Shown: one piece after another, positions 46,350-56,100 of the stretch
Position numbering within the stretch: position 1 is the stretch's first letter
Layout of the letters: each line of letters starts with the position of its first letter
Origin: Psychrobacter sp. Pi2-1
GTDB taxonomy: Bacteria; Pseudomonadota; Gammaproteobacteria; Pseudomonadales; Moraxellaceae
DNA length: 64,000 nt
Direction: 5' to 3'
Assembly (NCBI RefSeq): GCF_904846645.1
Contig: NZ_CAJHBO010000009.1
Location: forward strand, 1 to 64,000
The notes under the pieces: generated by a model
Databases searched by the model: none
What the model was told of the DNA's origin: nothing
Seen by the model: the letters and a program-made list of their open reading frames with translations, nothing else
Made by a program: the position numbers and the translations under genes

Positions 46350-47960
46350 ATGCAAAAAACATTATTGACTAAGTTATCCATCATTATAGGACTTTGTATT
46401 GTCTTTTCAATCGGACTCACTATGATTAGCGATATCATATACGAGAGGCAATACTACGCAGAATCAGTGATAAAAGAAATCACACAGCAGCATGTCAATC
46501 CACAAGAAGTCATTAATCCATTTATCGCTATTCCCATGACAGTCACACCGGCATGTCAGTCAAATGCATCTGATACACCAAATATAAAGAGCAAATGCGA
46601 ACCGTCGTACTCGAAGATTGAGACGATATTTGCCTCTCAGACGCAAGCTACACAAGACCTAAAAGTGAACACAGACACTTATAAACGCGGTATTTATAGC
46701 GCTACTAGCTATGATGGTCAGCTGACATTCGATCAGAGTTATACCTTTGCTGAGACTTTAGAAAATTTAGATCAGATTGGCAATACAATCGACAATGATA
46801 CAGATAAGACACAGCTAGCCAAAACCATTACCCACTGGAATAAAGCAAAATTGATCATTCCCGTGTCTGACTTACGCGGTGTCGCTACCTTGCCTACTGT
46901 CACAATCAATCAAAAATCAATTGCAGCAAACTATCCGCAGATACCAATGATAGAGAACTTAACCTATGTCGAAGTAGATATTCCTAAAGACGTATTGGAG
47001 CAATTAAGCAATCTTACTAGCCAGCAGAATGAAGATAGCTTGGCTACCACAGGCTCAATAGATACAGCTCTAAATAAATCAGAGGTGAGTAGCCAATTAT
47101 CCAGCCCTAAAGACAATCAAGCGCTTCATATCGTGATCGACTTACCTTTAGCTGGCATTAGTAATGTAACAACTGTACCAACTGGGCAGAACTTTACTTT
47201 ATCTATGCACAGTGACTGGCAGACACCAAACTTCATCGGCAAAGCACTACCAAATACCAAGAGCATTACCGCTGCAGGATTCAATGCCAGTTGGCAAAAT
47301 CAGTATCTAACCGTTGCAAATAATCAATACCTCTCTCAATGTCTCAGCGCACCTAACCAGCAATGTACAATCATAAGTGAATCAACGCTCAATATCGATA
47401 GTCATTCGTACAATCCTGATTCGTTTGAGGCATCAAGAGGTCTGACGACAGACAGTGCAGCAGTAGCTGGTAGTAATCAAAGTGTTCTGCTAAACAGCTT
47501 TGGCGTTAGTTTTGCAAGCCCCAACGATGTCTATCTACAAACTGAAAGAGCCATGAAGTACGCCTTGCTATTAATTTTGGTATCTTTTGGCACTTTCTTT
47601 TTATTTGAAGTGCTCAAATCAAGTCGTATCCACCCTATTCAGTATCTGCTCGTCGGCTGCGCACTATTTGTCTTTTATGTCTTATTACTACCACTTGCAG
47701 AACAAATCGCATTTTGGCAAGCCTATATGGTAGCGGCCAGTGCTTGTGTTGGGCTTATTGGCTGGTATAGCTACTATGTATTTGGCGGTTTCAAACGGGC
47801 AGTAATCTTTACCGCGACGCTTGCTGGGCTATATGCTGCGTTTTTCGGTATTTTAAGTACAGAAGATCTCAATCTGTTACTGGGTGCGATATTCTGCTTT
47901 GTATTACTTGCCTGCGTGATGGTGATGACTCGCAAACTCGACTGGTATAAAGTGACATAA
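46350..47960 (+). CDS. creD: CreD-family inner membrane protein
   Basis: A 536-residue member of the CreD family, membrane proteins linked to envelope stress and, in some species, to beta-lactam response and colicin tolerance. One N-terminal helix (about residues 9-28) is followed by a large periplasmic domain to about residue 400. Four to five helices follow (for example LLILVSFGTFFLFEVL, LFVFYVLLLPLAEQIAFW and CLAFVLLACVMVM-like stretches). AGGAGG precedes the ATG. The family's regulators creB and creC are not adjacent. A CCAC...CTGC/GCAG...GTGG hairpin lies in the leader at 46296-46323. Confidence 0.9.
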   Translation: MQKTLLTKLSIIIGLCIVFSIGLTMISDIIYERQYYAESVIKEITQQHVNPQEVINPFIAIPMTVTPACQSNASDTPNIKSKCEPSYSKIETIFASQTQATQDLKVNTDTYKRGIYSATSYDGQLTFDQSYTFAETLENLDQIGNTIDNDTDKTQLAKTITHWNKAKLIIPVSDLRGVATLPTVTINQKSIAANYPQIPMIENLTYVEVDIPKDVLEQLSNLTSQQNEDSLATTGSIDTALNKSEVSSQLSSPKDNQALHIVIDLPLAGISNVTTVPTGQNFTLSMHSDWQTPNFIGKALPNTKSITAAGFNASWQNQYLTVANNQYLSQCLSAPNQQCTIISESTLNIDSHSYNPDSFEASRGLTTDSAAVAGSNQSVLLNSFGVSFASPNDVYLQTERAMKYALLLILVSFGTFFLFEVLKSSRIHPIQYLLVGCALFVFYVLLLPLAEQIAFWQAYMVAASACVGLIGWYSYYVFGGFKRAVIFTATLAGLYAAFFGILSTEDLNLLLGAIFCFVLLACVMVMTRKLDWYKVT

Positions 47961-48039
47961 ATTATTAGAGCCATGCGCTGTATAAAGCAAGTCAGACAAA
48001 CTGTCAGTAAATGAAAGGTTTTTATCTAATAATTTGAAA

Positions 48040-48082
48040 AAAAGTACTTGGCTGTCTTAGCTTATCAACTGAGCTAAGGCAG
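48040..48082 (-). terminator. Probable terminator after the DUF421 gene
   Basis: On the minus strand GCTGCCTTAGCT and AGCTAAGACAGC pair around a nine-base loop. A T-run follows ten bases later. It lies just beyond the DUF421 stop at 48095. Confidence 0.6.
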
Positions 48083-48094
48083 CTAATCGTTATA

Positions 48095-48778
48095 TTATTT
48101 GACGATATGATTGTTTAACGCTTTAGCCCAGTTATTGCAATTATCTTTGCAGCGCGGGCAACACTGATTGGGATCAGAGATTTCATCAACATAACCGCAA
48201 TACATACAAGCATAGTAAACCCCTGCTTCTACTTGCTCGACCGGTCGATATTGCTTGGGGAAAAGCGGCATACCGTAGTCTGTTTTTTCAGAGGTGTGCA
48301 ACAAGATACTAAAATTGCCATCAGCTTCGAGCAAACCGACACGAACTTGGCCTAAATGCTCAACCCCTTGTTGGCGCATTTCAGCAAAAAACTCATCATG
48401 TGACATTTCCCCCTGTTTAATCTTATCAAGCACCAGCATGCCATCTTCTACAATATACATTGAGCGCCCCTCTAGCAGGTCCTCAAAAGGCTGGAACTTC
48501 ATCATCGCCCAAGTACAGAGCCTATAAAGTGAAATGACCGTACCCATGATTAATACCGCTTGGATAATCGGCAGGTCTTCGGTGAACATAGGGTCACCTG
48601 CAATAGAGCCCAATGATAAAATAATGGTTAGCTCGAAAATAGAGAGCTGACGGACGCCGCGCTTACCAGTGAATCGCAAAAATGTGATAATTAATACAAA
48701 CATTACAGTGACACGTATTAAAATTTCTACGGCAAACAACCAAGTTGTGTCATAAATAAAAATACTTGCCCAATTCAT
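48095..48778 (-). CDS. DUF421 (YetF-like) membrane protein with rubredoxin-like C-terminus
   Basis: A 227-residue protein. Three N-terminal transmembrane helices (about 12-90) and a cytoplasmic DUF421 domain (FEDLLEGRSMYIVEDGMLV; the MRQQGVEHLGQVRVGLLEADG segment) match the YetF family, members of which are widespread but poorly understood. The unusual part is residues 188-214, YACMYCGYVDEISDP...CCPRC. This is a rubredoxin-type zinc/iron ribbon with C191, C194, C207 and C210, plus C206 and C214. An attached redox or metal-sensing module is therefore predicted. It is a single gene, divergent from the DMT transporter. Confidence 0.85.
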   Translation of the reverse strand: MNWASIFIYDTTWLFAVEILIRVTVMFVLIITFLRFTGKRGVRQLSIFELTIILSLGSIAGDPMFTEDLPIIQAVLIMGTVISLYRLCTWAMMKFQPFEDLLEGRSMYIVEDGMLVLDKIKQGEMSHDEFFAEMRQQGVEHLGQVRVGLLEADGNFSILLHTSEKTDYGMPLFPKQYRPVEQVEAGVYYACMYCGYVDEISDPNQCCPRCKDNCNNWAKALNNHIVK

Positions 48779-49101
48779 ACTATCTTTTCCTATTTATTTA
48801 TCTGATTTATTGTGTTTAATGAATGTTGTTCTAATAGTTCATTTGATGCGACGCACATCATCCCTATTTTTAGACCTTATCGTCAATATAACTATCGTTA
48901 TTCTGATTTAAAAGAGACTTTTTGCCATAAGTACGACAAAATATCCTGTCCTGTGAGACAGCTATAGATTAGTTTGATAATTTATCAATCTATTATTTTT
49001 GCTAAGAAATAAGCGTTCGTTATAACAGCGTATCTCAAGACCTAAAATTAAAATCCTATGCTTGCTTGTTTTGTGCCATTTATTCATTGTAGGAATTACT
49101 T
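48779..49101. other. Divergent intergenic region, DUF421 / DMT transporter
   Basis: This 323-base A+T-rich stretch is expected to contain promoters for both genes. The only structure noted is a small CTGTC/GACAG inverted repeat at 48946-48961. No gene was found in it. Confidence 0.5.
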
Positions 49102-50019
49102 TTGAAAGCCACTACTTATACCATTATTGCGTTAATCGCCTTTGCCGCAAACTCCTTGTTTTGCCGAATGGCATTGGCGGAAGGCTACATCGATGCTTGG
49201 AGTTTTACCATCATTAGGCTAGTGAGTGCGACGGCCTGTCTAGGCCTTATCATGGCTGTACATGCTTACAGACTGCGACGCCAAACGCCCAATCATGACA
49301 ACTCTACTGTCCACGCTATATTAAATGACAAAGGCAGTTGGTTGAGTAGTCTCAGCTTGGTGATTTATGCGCTGTGCTTTTCAATTGCGTATGTAGAGCT
49401 GGATACTGGCACTGGGGCATTGATTTTGTTTTCAGCGGTTCAGCTGACGATGATTGGCTGGGGTATCTATAAAAAAGAGCAATTAAGCGCACTACAATGG
49501 TTAGCATTTGTTGTTGCAGTCGCAGGATTCGTGTATTTGATGTTGCCATCAGCGGCCATACCGTCACCATTGGCGGCAGCATTAATGGCTATGAGCGGCG
49601 TGGCTTGGGGAGTATATAGTGTACGCGGCAAATCATGTATCTCACCACTTCGAGCGACAGGGTTTAACTTTGTGCGTAGTTTAGTCGCTGTGCCTATACT
49701 ATTACTAGTAGGCATGACGTATCTAGATGACTTGGGTTTTAAAAATATCAATTTGAAGGGTATTACCACTGAAGGTATATTACTCGCCTGTGCATCAGGA
49801 GCGATCGCCTCAGGGTTGGGTTACAGTATCTGGTATACAGCGATGCCACTATTGAAAAACACACAAGCTGCTATCGTTCAGCTATGTGTCCCTGTGATTG
49901 CTGCCGTGCTAGGTGTGATATTTTTGTCTGAACAGCTGTCTATGCCATTTATAGTTGCAAGCACAGTCATTTTGGGCGCGGTCTTGGTGTTTACCTTAAA
50001 TAAAAAAGTACCGGTATAA
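49102..50019 (+). CDS. DMT-superfamily (EamA) transporter, TTG start
   Basis: A 305-residue inner-membrane protein with about ten hydrophobic helices in two EamA repeats (first FAANSLFCRMALAEGYID, second GVAWGVYSVRGKSCISPL). Family members export amino acids or metabolites; the substrate is not predictable. The start is a TTG at 49102: AGGA sits eight bases upstream, and the first helix (TIIALIAFAANSLFCRM) begins immediately after, leaving no room for a later ATG. Confidence 0.87.
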   Translation: MKATTYTIIALIAFAANSLFCRMALAEGYIDAWSFTIIRLVSATACLGLIMAVHAYRLRRQTPNHDNSTVHAILNDKGSWLSSLSLVIYALCFSIAYVELDTGTGALILFSAVQLTMIGWGIYKKEQLSALQWLAFVVAVAGFVYLMLPSAAIPSPLAAALMAMSGVAWGVYSVRGKSCISPLRATGFNFVRSLVAVPILLLVGMTYLDDLGFKNINLKGITTEGILLACASGAIASGLGYSIWYTAMPLLKNTQAAIVQLCVPVIAAVLGVIFLSEQLSMPFIVASTVILGAVLVFTLNKKVPV

Positions 50020-50094
50020 AATAAGGCTATTAATAACCTATCATCAGCTAAGTTGCTCAAAAAGGTTCAAGCTAATGTCTCTACTAGACAATAT

Positions 50095-50128
50095 AAAACG
50101 CCCCGACTTTTATAGATCGGGGCGTTTG
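50095..50128. terminator. Bidirectional rho-independent terminator
   Basis: AAACGCCCCGA, loop CTTTTATAGA, TCGGGGCGTTT: a G+C-rich perfect stem between the convergent DMT transporter and ohr genes. Confidence 0.9.
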
Positions 50129-50176
50129 AATATATGAGTCATTGTTTTAATATTTCTAGTCTACGGTCACTAGTCT

Positions 50177-50590
50177 TTAAACAACAGTCACTTCTAGACG
50201 AGTATCGACATTGCCGCGAGTAGCATTAGAATACGGGCACACCTGATGCGTGGCTTCTATCAACTGCTGCGCCTGCGCTTCATCAATACCTGATACTTCT
50301 ACAGACAACTCTATCTCTAAGTTATAGCTACCGTCAGCTTTCATACCGATACCCACTTGCGCAGAGGTCTTTGAAGCGGTAACAGGCAATTTCATGTGCT
50401 GTGCAGTCATGCTCAAAGCGCTATCAAAACAAGCCGCGTAACCCATGGCAAAAAGCTGTTCTGGGTTCACGCCTTCTTTGTCTTGCTCTTGAAAAGATAC
50501 CAAATCAAATCCTAACGAACCATCGTCTAATCCAGTATGGCCAGAACGTCCACCAGTAGCGGTTGCGCGCGTTTTATAAAATATTTTCAT
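50177..50590 (-). CDS. ohr: Organic hydroperoxide resistance protein (Ohr/OsmC family)
   Basis: A thiol peroxidase that reduces organic and lipid hydroperoxides, cytosolic and dimeric. The 137 residues carry the two catalytic cysteines, C54 in GYAACFDSAL and C118 in QVCPYSNATRGN, the latter being the Ohr signature. The typical start KIFYKTRATATGGRSGH is present. No MarR-type ohrR is adjacent; a divergent AraC-type regulator shares the 166-base upstream region instead and may control it. Confidence 0.94.
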   Translation of the reverse strand: MKIFYKTRATATGGRSGHTGLDDGSLGFDLVSFQEQDKEGVNPEQLFAMGYAACFDSALSMTAQHMKLPVTASKTSAQVGIGMKADGSYNLEIELSVEVSGIDEAQAQQLIEATHQVCPYSNATRGNVDTRLEVTVV

Positions 50591-50756
50591 GAGTAATTAT
50601 TCCTTGTTTCATATTATTAGAGGTCGTACTTACGCTGTTGCGATGAGATTATTATAGAATCATCTACACTTATACGTTAGAACAAACCTCTATAACTCTT
50701 GCCTAATCCTGCAAATCTTTATACTATCAGGCAATTATATAAAATAAGCACTCGTA

Positions 50757-51608
50757 ATGAATCAAACGACTATTGACCAACTTTTAGCAGTACTACCTAG
50801 AAATAAAACCATCGAGTCCGCTGTTTCAGGCTTGTTCTTTTACTGCGCGGATAAACCAAGCAAAGCCGTAAGCTATATTCAAGAGCCAAGTATTTGTATT
50901 GTACTGCAAGGTGAACGAGAGATTTACTTGGGTGCTGACTGTCAAAGGTTTGACAATAGTAACTTGATGTTCTGTCCAGTTAATATACCGCTAAGTATGC
51001 ATATCAAGCACGCTTCGATAAAGAACCCTGTCATTGTTTTATCAATGAAATTAGATTTAGCTATGATTAGAGACGTATTAGCGCAGATACCGACCACACA
51101 CCCAGTAGCAGGCAGTCATTTAGGAATAAAGTGGCACTTAGATGACACCATAATGGACGCGTTTGAGCGATTGATACGCTTGCTTGATTATACAAATAAT
51201 ATTGATTTTCTGTCTTCTTTAATTCAACAAGAAATATACTATCGCCTACTCTTGGCTGAGCAAGGCAACAAACTTAAGCAATTGGTAGTTAGCGGTAGCC
51301 ATACACACCGCATTGCCCAAGCGACTGACTGGATAAAGGCACATCTAGATAAACCTATTATGGTTGAGAGTTTAGCTAGTAGATGCGGCATGAGTGTCTC
51401 AGGGTTTCATCAGCACTTTAAAGAAATAACCCAACTGAGTCCGCTACAGTATCAAAAAAGCTTACGCTTAATGGAGGCCAGACGCTTAATTAAGATGCAG
51501 GGAGCGCAAATATCACAAATAGCGATGCAAGTAGGCTACGAAAGCCCTAGTCAGTTTAGCCGAGAATATAAGCGGCTTTTTGGTCTGAGCCCGAGTAATG
51601 AGTTGTAG
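50757..51608 (+). CDS. AraC-family transcriptional regulator
   Basis: A 283-residue regulator with an N-terminal cupin-like AraC_N domain (SICIVLQGEREIYLGADCQRF) and a C-terminal double helix-turn-helix (about 188-283). The first HTH is in VESLASRCGMSVSGFHQHFK and the second in ISQIAMQVGYESPSQFSREY with the usual FGLSPS ending. It is divergent from ohr, the closest candidate target; the effector is unknown. Confidence 0.9.
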   Translation: MNQTTIDQLLAVLPRNKTIESAVSGLFFYCADKPSKAVSYIQEPSICIVLQGEREIYLGADCQRFDNSNLMFCPVNIPLSMHIKHASIKNPVIVLSMKLDLAMIRDVLAQIPTTHPVAGSHLGIKWHLDDTIMDAFERLIRLLDYTNNIDFLSSLIQQEIYYRLLLAEQGNKLKQLVVSGSHTHRIAQATDWIKAHLDKPIMVESLASRCGMSVSGFHQHFKEITQLSPLQYQKSLRLMEARRLIKMQGAQISQIAMQVGYESPSQFSREYKRLFGLSPSNEL

Positions 51609-51640
51609 TTATAACCTTATCGTTTAATAGAATGAATAAT

Positions 51641-51656
51641 TTTGCTTAGGCTATTT
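51641..51656. repeat. Dispersed 16-bp repeat, copy 2 of 3
   Basis: TTTGCTTAGGCTATTT, identical to copies at 32867-32882 and 57343-57358. It is located about 33 bases after the AraC-type gene in otherwise featureless A+T-rich DNA. Confidence 0.85.
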
Positions 51657-51872
51657 TCTACTATACCTATGAAACTCTTCCCCAAAAAACATCATTTTTA
51701 AATTGAATGATTCATGGAGTATTTTAAATAAATAGAAAAAATTGGTTGACTCGACTATATATTCGTATTATAACATATTGTATATATTTAAAATAATGAA
51801 TTTATAGGAGCAGCTTTACTCTGCGCAAGATCGATGTAAAGCGATCAATAGAAAGCTTAGGGAGGAGATAAC

Positions 51873-52202
51873 ATGATTCGTTTAAGCTACACTCTCAAAT
51901 GCTGGGCACTTGGTATCACGTTTTTTACAGTGTTCTACTTTATGGTAGTCATGAGTGACCCTGGCTTTAGTAAGTACATTTATATGTTAGCTTTTAGCAC
52001 CTTGCTATTCCCTATTGCTAAACGTGCCGTCGATGTCATGACCGATTTTTTCGCACCAGATATTGAATTGTTCAATGGATTGTTACCATCACTTTTGATT
52101 AATATTGTGATTTGGATACTTACTCCATTTATCGTCGCATTAACTGTGATTGCCTATGTACTTTATAGCATGGGTGTACTGACAGAAAAGATTAGTCATT
52201 AA
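51873..52202 (+). CDS. Small predicted membrane protein of unknown function
   Basis: An unrecognised 109-residue protein. Three hydrophobic segments are visible: about 10-28 (WALGITFFTVFYFMVVM), 36-49 (YMLAFSTLLFPIA) and 68-95 (GLLPSLLINIVIWILTPFIV and onward). The longest polar loop lies between the second and third. GGGAGGAG lies seven bases before the ATG, an excellent ribosome-binding site that supports expression. The stop codon falls within the first unit of a 14-bp tandem repeat. The neighbours suggest no pathway. Confidence 0.75.
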   Translation: MIRLSYTLKCWALGITFFTVFYFMVVMSDPGFSKYIYMLAFSTLLFPIAKRAVDVMTDFFAPDIELFNGLLPSLLINIVIWILTPFIVALTVIAYVLYSMGVLTEKISH

Positions 52203-52285
52203 GTACCAATCATTAAGTATCAAGTACCAATCCTTAAATACTAGTCATTAAATACCCGTCACTAATTATCAGACATTAAGCCTCA
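52195..52285. repeat. Degenerate 14-bp tandem array overlapping a stop codon
   Basis: Six 14-bp units of form GTCATTAAGTACCA lie at 52195, 52209, 52230, 52244, 52258 and 52272. A seven-base half unit stands at 52223-52229. Units differ at two to six positions but keep the central TTAA or CTAA. The first unit supplies the TAA stop of the small membrane-protein gene. Confidence 0.75.
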
Positions 52286-52294
52286 ATAGCTCAT

Positions 52295-52324
52295 AGAGAA
52301 GATGGTTTGCAAACTATCTTCTCT
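52295..52324. terminator. 30-base near-perfect palindrome, probable bidirectional terminator
   Basis: AGAGAAGATGGTTTG and CAAACTATCTTCTCT pair at 14 of 15 positions, with a G-T at the other. It lies between the convergent small membrane-protein gene and the methyltransferase gene. There is no good T-run, so it may be an RNA-stabilising stem instead. Confidence 0.5.
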
Positions 52325-52362
52325 AACTATATATAGCTACTAATAGCTTTAACTTACAACGT

Positions 52363-52968
52363 TTAATTACTGGTTTTCTTGCCAACAAATTGTACTACAG
52401 CGCTAAGCCCTTGATGCCGCTTTCCTTCTGATACCATACGCAACTTCTCTATACCAATCACTTCGTTCAGCCCTACAAGCTCATGTTGAAAGTTCTCTAA
52501 AGCGCCAAAACGCTCCCTTTGACTGGCTAGTGGGCCACCGACTGCCTCTGTTTCAAGCTGTCGTTCTGTATAAGCCTCGACGATAAATACTCCCTCTGGC
52601 TTGAGAGCAGTGCCAACTTGTGCATGTACATATTGACGTACCGTTTCAGGCACGTGTGCCCAGATAGAAACTATGGCATCCCATTTATCCTGACCAAAGT
52701 TGTAATCTGCTAAATCAGCTACTTGGGTGGTAATAGCTACCCCTTTCTCTTTGGCCAACTTGTTCGCTTTGTTTAACCCTACTTCGGACATATCCATCGC
52801 AGTTACAGTGAAGCCTTGCTCAGCTAAGAATACTGCATTCCTACCCTCGCCCTCTGCTAGACAAAGTACGTGTCCACTTACAGGTATCTGCTCAAACGTC
52901 TCTCTCAAAAAATCATTAGGTTCGGTACCAAATGCGAACTCTGTACCGCTATAGCGTTCATCCCACAT
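52363..52968 (-). CDS. Class I SAM-dependent methyltransferase (TehB-like)
   Basis: A 201-residue methyltransferase of the TehB/UbiE-like type, possibly acting on small thiols or metalloid compounds. The ATG at 52968 is chosen: AGGACG is eight bases upstream and it gives the family start MWDERYSGTEFAFGTEPN. The open frame to 53094 adds an unrelated hydrophobic stretch. Motif I is VLCLAEGEGRNAVFLAE, followed by VTAMDMSEVGLNKA and ADLADYNF. It lies 140 bases after hrpA on the same strand. Confidence 0.88.
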   Translation of the reverse strand: MWDERYSGTEFAFGTEPNDFLRETFEQIPVSGHVLCLAEGEGRNAVFLAEQGFTVTAMDMSEVGLNKANKLAKEKGVAITTQVADLADYNFGQDKWDAIVSIWAHVPETVRQYVHAQVGTALKPEGVFIVEAYTERQLETEAVGGPLASQRERFGALENFQHELVGLNEVIGIEKLRMVSEGKRHQGLSAVVQFVGKKTSN

Positions 52969-53108
52969 TTTAATCGTCCTGTTATTTGAGATTGATATCC
53001 AATTTAGTAGGTAACATATGGCATTTAGAAAACGTAGCAATAAAGCACACATCATAAAATTAATGTGCGCTCTATAACATAACGTACCATACAAACCTAA
53101 AACTTAGC

Positions 53109-56100
53109 CTAACTCACCTTATCCCACATCTTGCTTAGACGCTTGGGCGATACTGCCATACGAGTTTTCATAGGCTGGGCAAACAGTTGAATACGATACT
53201 CTTCCACCATCCAGCGATACTCACTGATGGCTTCTTTGTCCGCACGTCCTGCTAGCCGCTCCATATGCAAGTCAAGCGCGTAAACACCATCGAGGTCGGC
53301 GTCGAGATTGTGCTCCAGACGCTCTAGTCGAATCTGTAGCGCTTCAAGATAGCGTGGGTACTGTTGCCAGTGGCTATAGTCCATCCGATAAACAAAATCA
53401 GCCAAATGTAAGTCTTCTAGCTGATCTTCGATATCATCGATAGACTCACCAAATATCTCGCGATCTAGCATCAGCAACCCTTGGCGGATACGCTGCCAAC
53501 GAGTGTAGACATTTTTAAGCGTTTTGATAACGCTTTGACCAGTTAATAAGAAGTTATTCACTACCACTTCGAGTGTCTGGGTATACTCTTCAGAGGTAAA
53601 CGGTAGCTCCTCGCTCAATCCAACTGCGATTTCATCGGCGCTTTCTGGTAAATTATCAGAGTGATCAAATAAGACGTAGTGTTCTTCGAGAGCCGCGTCT
53701 AACGCAGCATCTATAACAATCGTTTTGAGTTTATCCATGTCGCCAAGTGGCGCAAATGCCAGTTTAAATATACTGTCGATTTGGCTCGTTAACTGCTTTT
53801 TCTTTGCACCAAGTTTGCCTTTGATTAAAGTCAGCACCCCGATGCGATGTGCTTGAAGTGCTGCATTGACATCAGTATATTGATGAATCGATACCGCTTC
53901 TCCCGCTTCATCAGCGACGAGTGCCGCAAACTGTTTCATCACCACACCTGCACTATGATGGTTTTTGCTAAAAGCAAAATGCTCAGGGAACTCAGTATGC
54001 ACGCCTTGCTGCTCATTTACCGCTTGACTGGTTTCAGATGCATGACGAATCTGTAGGGTTTGTAGATCACGGCCTTTTTCGATGATACGGTTTTTCTCAT
54101 CGACCACGCAGATTTGTGGCTGCAAATAACGATCAATCGTAGATGGATTGAAGTTCTCTGGCGTCACCGACATAATACCGCGACGATGCAACGCCTGACA
54201 CAGCTGCTTCAGTAATCCTTGCCCACCCTTTGGCTGCAATTCATCAAACAAACTGTCTGCAGTATTGGGTATCGGTACGATTTGGCGACGTATCTCTTTT
54301 GGTAGCGACTTGAGCAGCTGCAATACCAATTCATAGCGCCAACCAGGCACGCCCCACAGTAGCTCAATCGCATCGAGCTGCGGTAATGCGGCAAGCGGCA
54401 CACGTATGGTCACACCATCATCATCGCTGGCGGGATCAAAAATATAACGCAGCGGCAACTTTAGATCGCCCAGCTTCCACACTTCTGGAAAGTCCCCTGT
54501 GGTCGGCGCCTGGCTATTAAGTACATCTTTATCAGTGAAGAATAGATGCTTGGCATCATGCTTTTCGACTTCTGCACGCCAATCCTCAAACGCTTTACGA
54601 CTGGCAACGTGCTCAGGAATTTTCTTATCATAGAACTGATAGAGCGTTTCTTCATCCACCAACAAATCACGGCGACGCAGCTTGTCTTCGATGCGCTCAA
54701 CGTGAGCAATCTTGTCCATGTTATGTTGCAAGAATGGTGCATTGCGACCAAAATTGCCTGTCACCAAGCCATCACGGATAAATATCTCTCGTGACTCGAC
54801 CAGATTAACTTGCTCATAGTTAGTCAGCTGCTTACTAATAATAATCAGTCCAAACAGACTAATCTGAGCGTAAGCTTTAACTCGTCCTGTTTTCTTGGAC
54901 CAGTGTGGCTCAAAGTAATGATATTTCAGCAAATCACCTGCCGCTGAAATAATCCATTCTGGTTCGATTTTGGCAACAGTACGCATAAAGACTTGTGAAG
55001 TCTCCACCATTTCAAACGCCATCACCCAAGGTGGTATTTGTTTAAACACCGTACTGGCTGGGAATATCTTGGCCTTTTGCTGACGCGCCGCCAAATACTC
55101 ACCGCGGCTTTCGGTCTTGTGCGCGATGATAGATAATAAACCCGTCAATAACGCTCTATGCAGATTGGCATATTTAACCGCTTTTAACTCTTCGTCTTCG
55201 ATCGCAGTCGGATCATTGACAGCCACATTTTTATCAGAAGCTTTTGATTCATTAACATCAGTTAATTTCAGCTCAGTGACCATCTGTACCAACTGACGAT
55301 GCGTCTGATGCCATTCACGTACACGCGGGAAGCTTAAATAGTTCTTCTTAGTAAACTGCTTACGCTGATTGCCAGACAGTTTATTACCGTCTTCATCTTT
55401 TTCAAATAGCGCCTTCCATAGACTCAAATAAAACAAAAAGTCAGAGTCGTCTTGACGGAAGACCGCATGCTTTTGATCCGCTTGCGTGCGTTTATTGGCA
55501 GGACGCTCGCGTGGATCCTGTACAGCAAGCGCTGCCACAACGATCAGCATTTCGCGAATACAATCAAAATCAGAACCAGCCACCAGCATACGTGCTAGCC
55601 TTGGATCGATTGGCATACGTGCCATTTTCTGACCAGTTGCTGTCAAACGCAGATGATCAAGCCCTTTCTTAGCTTTTGGTTTATTGGTTTTGTCCTGAGC
55701 AGCGATGTCTTTCTTAGAGGTAATAGCGCCCAATTCATCTAGCAATTTATGACCATCAGTAACCAATCGGCTATCAGGCGGCTCAATGAATTCAAAGTCA
55801 TCTACACTACCTAGACGTAGGTTGGCCATTTGTAGGATTACTGACGCTAAATTAGTACGTAAAATTTCAGGCTCAGTAAACTCAGGGCGACCACTAAAAT
55901 CTTCTTCACTATAAAGACGAATACAAACACCTGGAGCAACACGGCCACAGCGACCTTTACGCTGATTAGCCGCTGCTTGGGAAATTGCTTCAATCGGTAA
56001 ACGCTGTACGCGCGAGCGATACGAGTAACGCGAAATCCGCGCAAAACCCAAGTCAATCACATAGCGGATACCTGGTACGGTCAATGCAGTCTCAGCAACG

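Noticed and set aside
52195-52285. Possible CRISPR-like array
   Set aside because: Units are contiguous with no spacers, too short and too variable, and there are no cas genes in the window.
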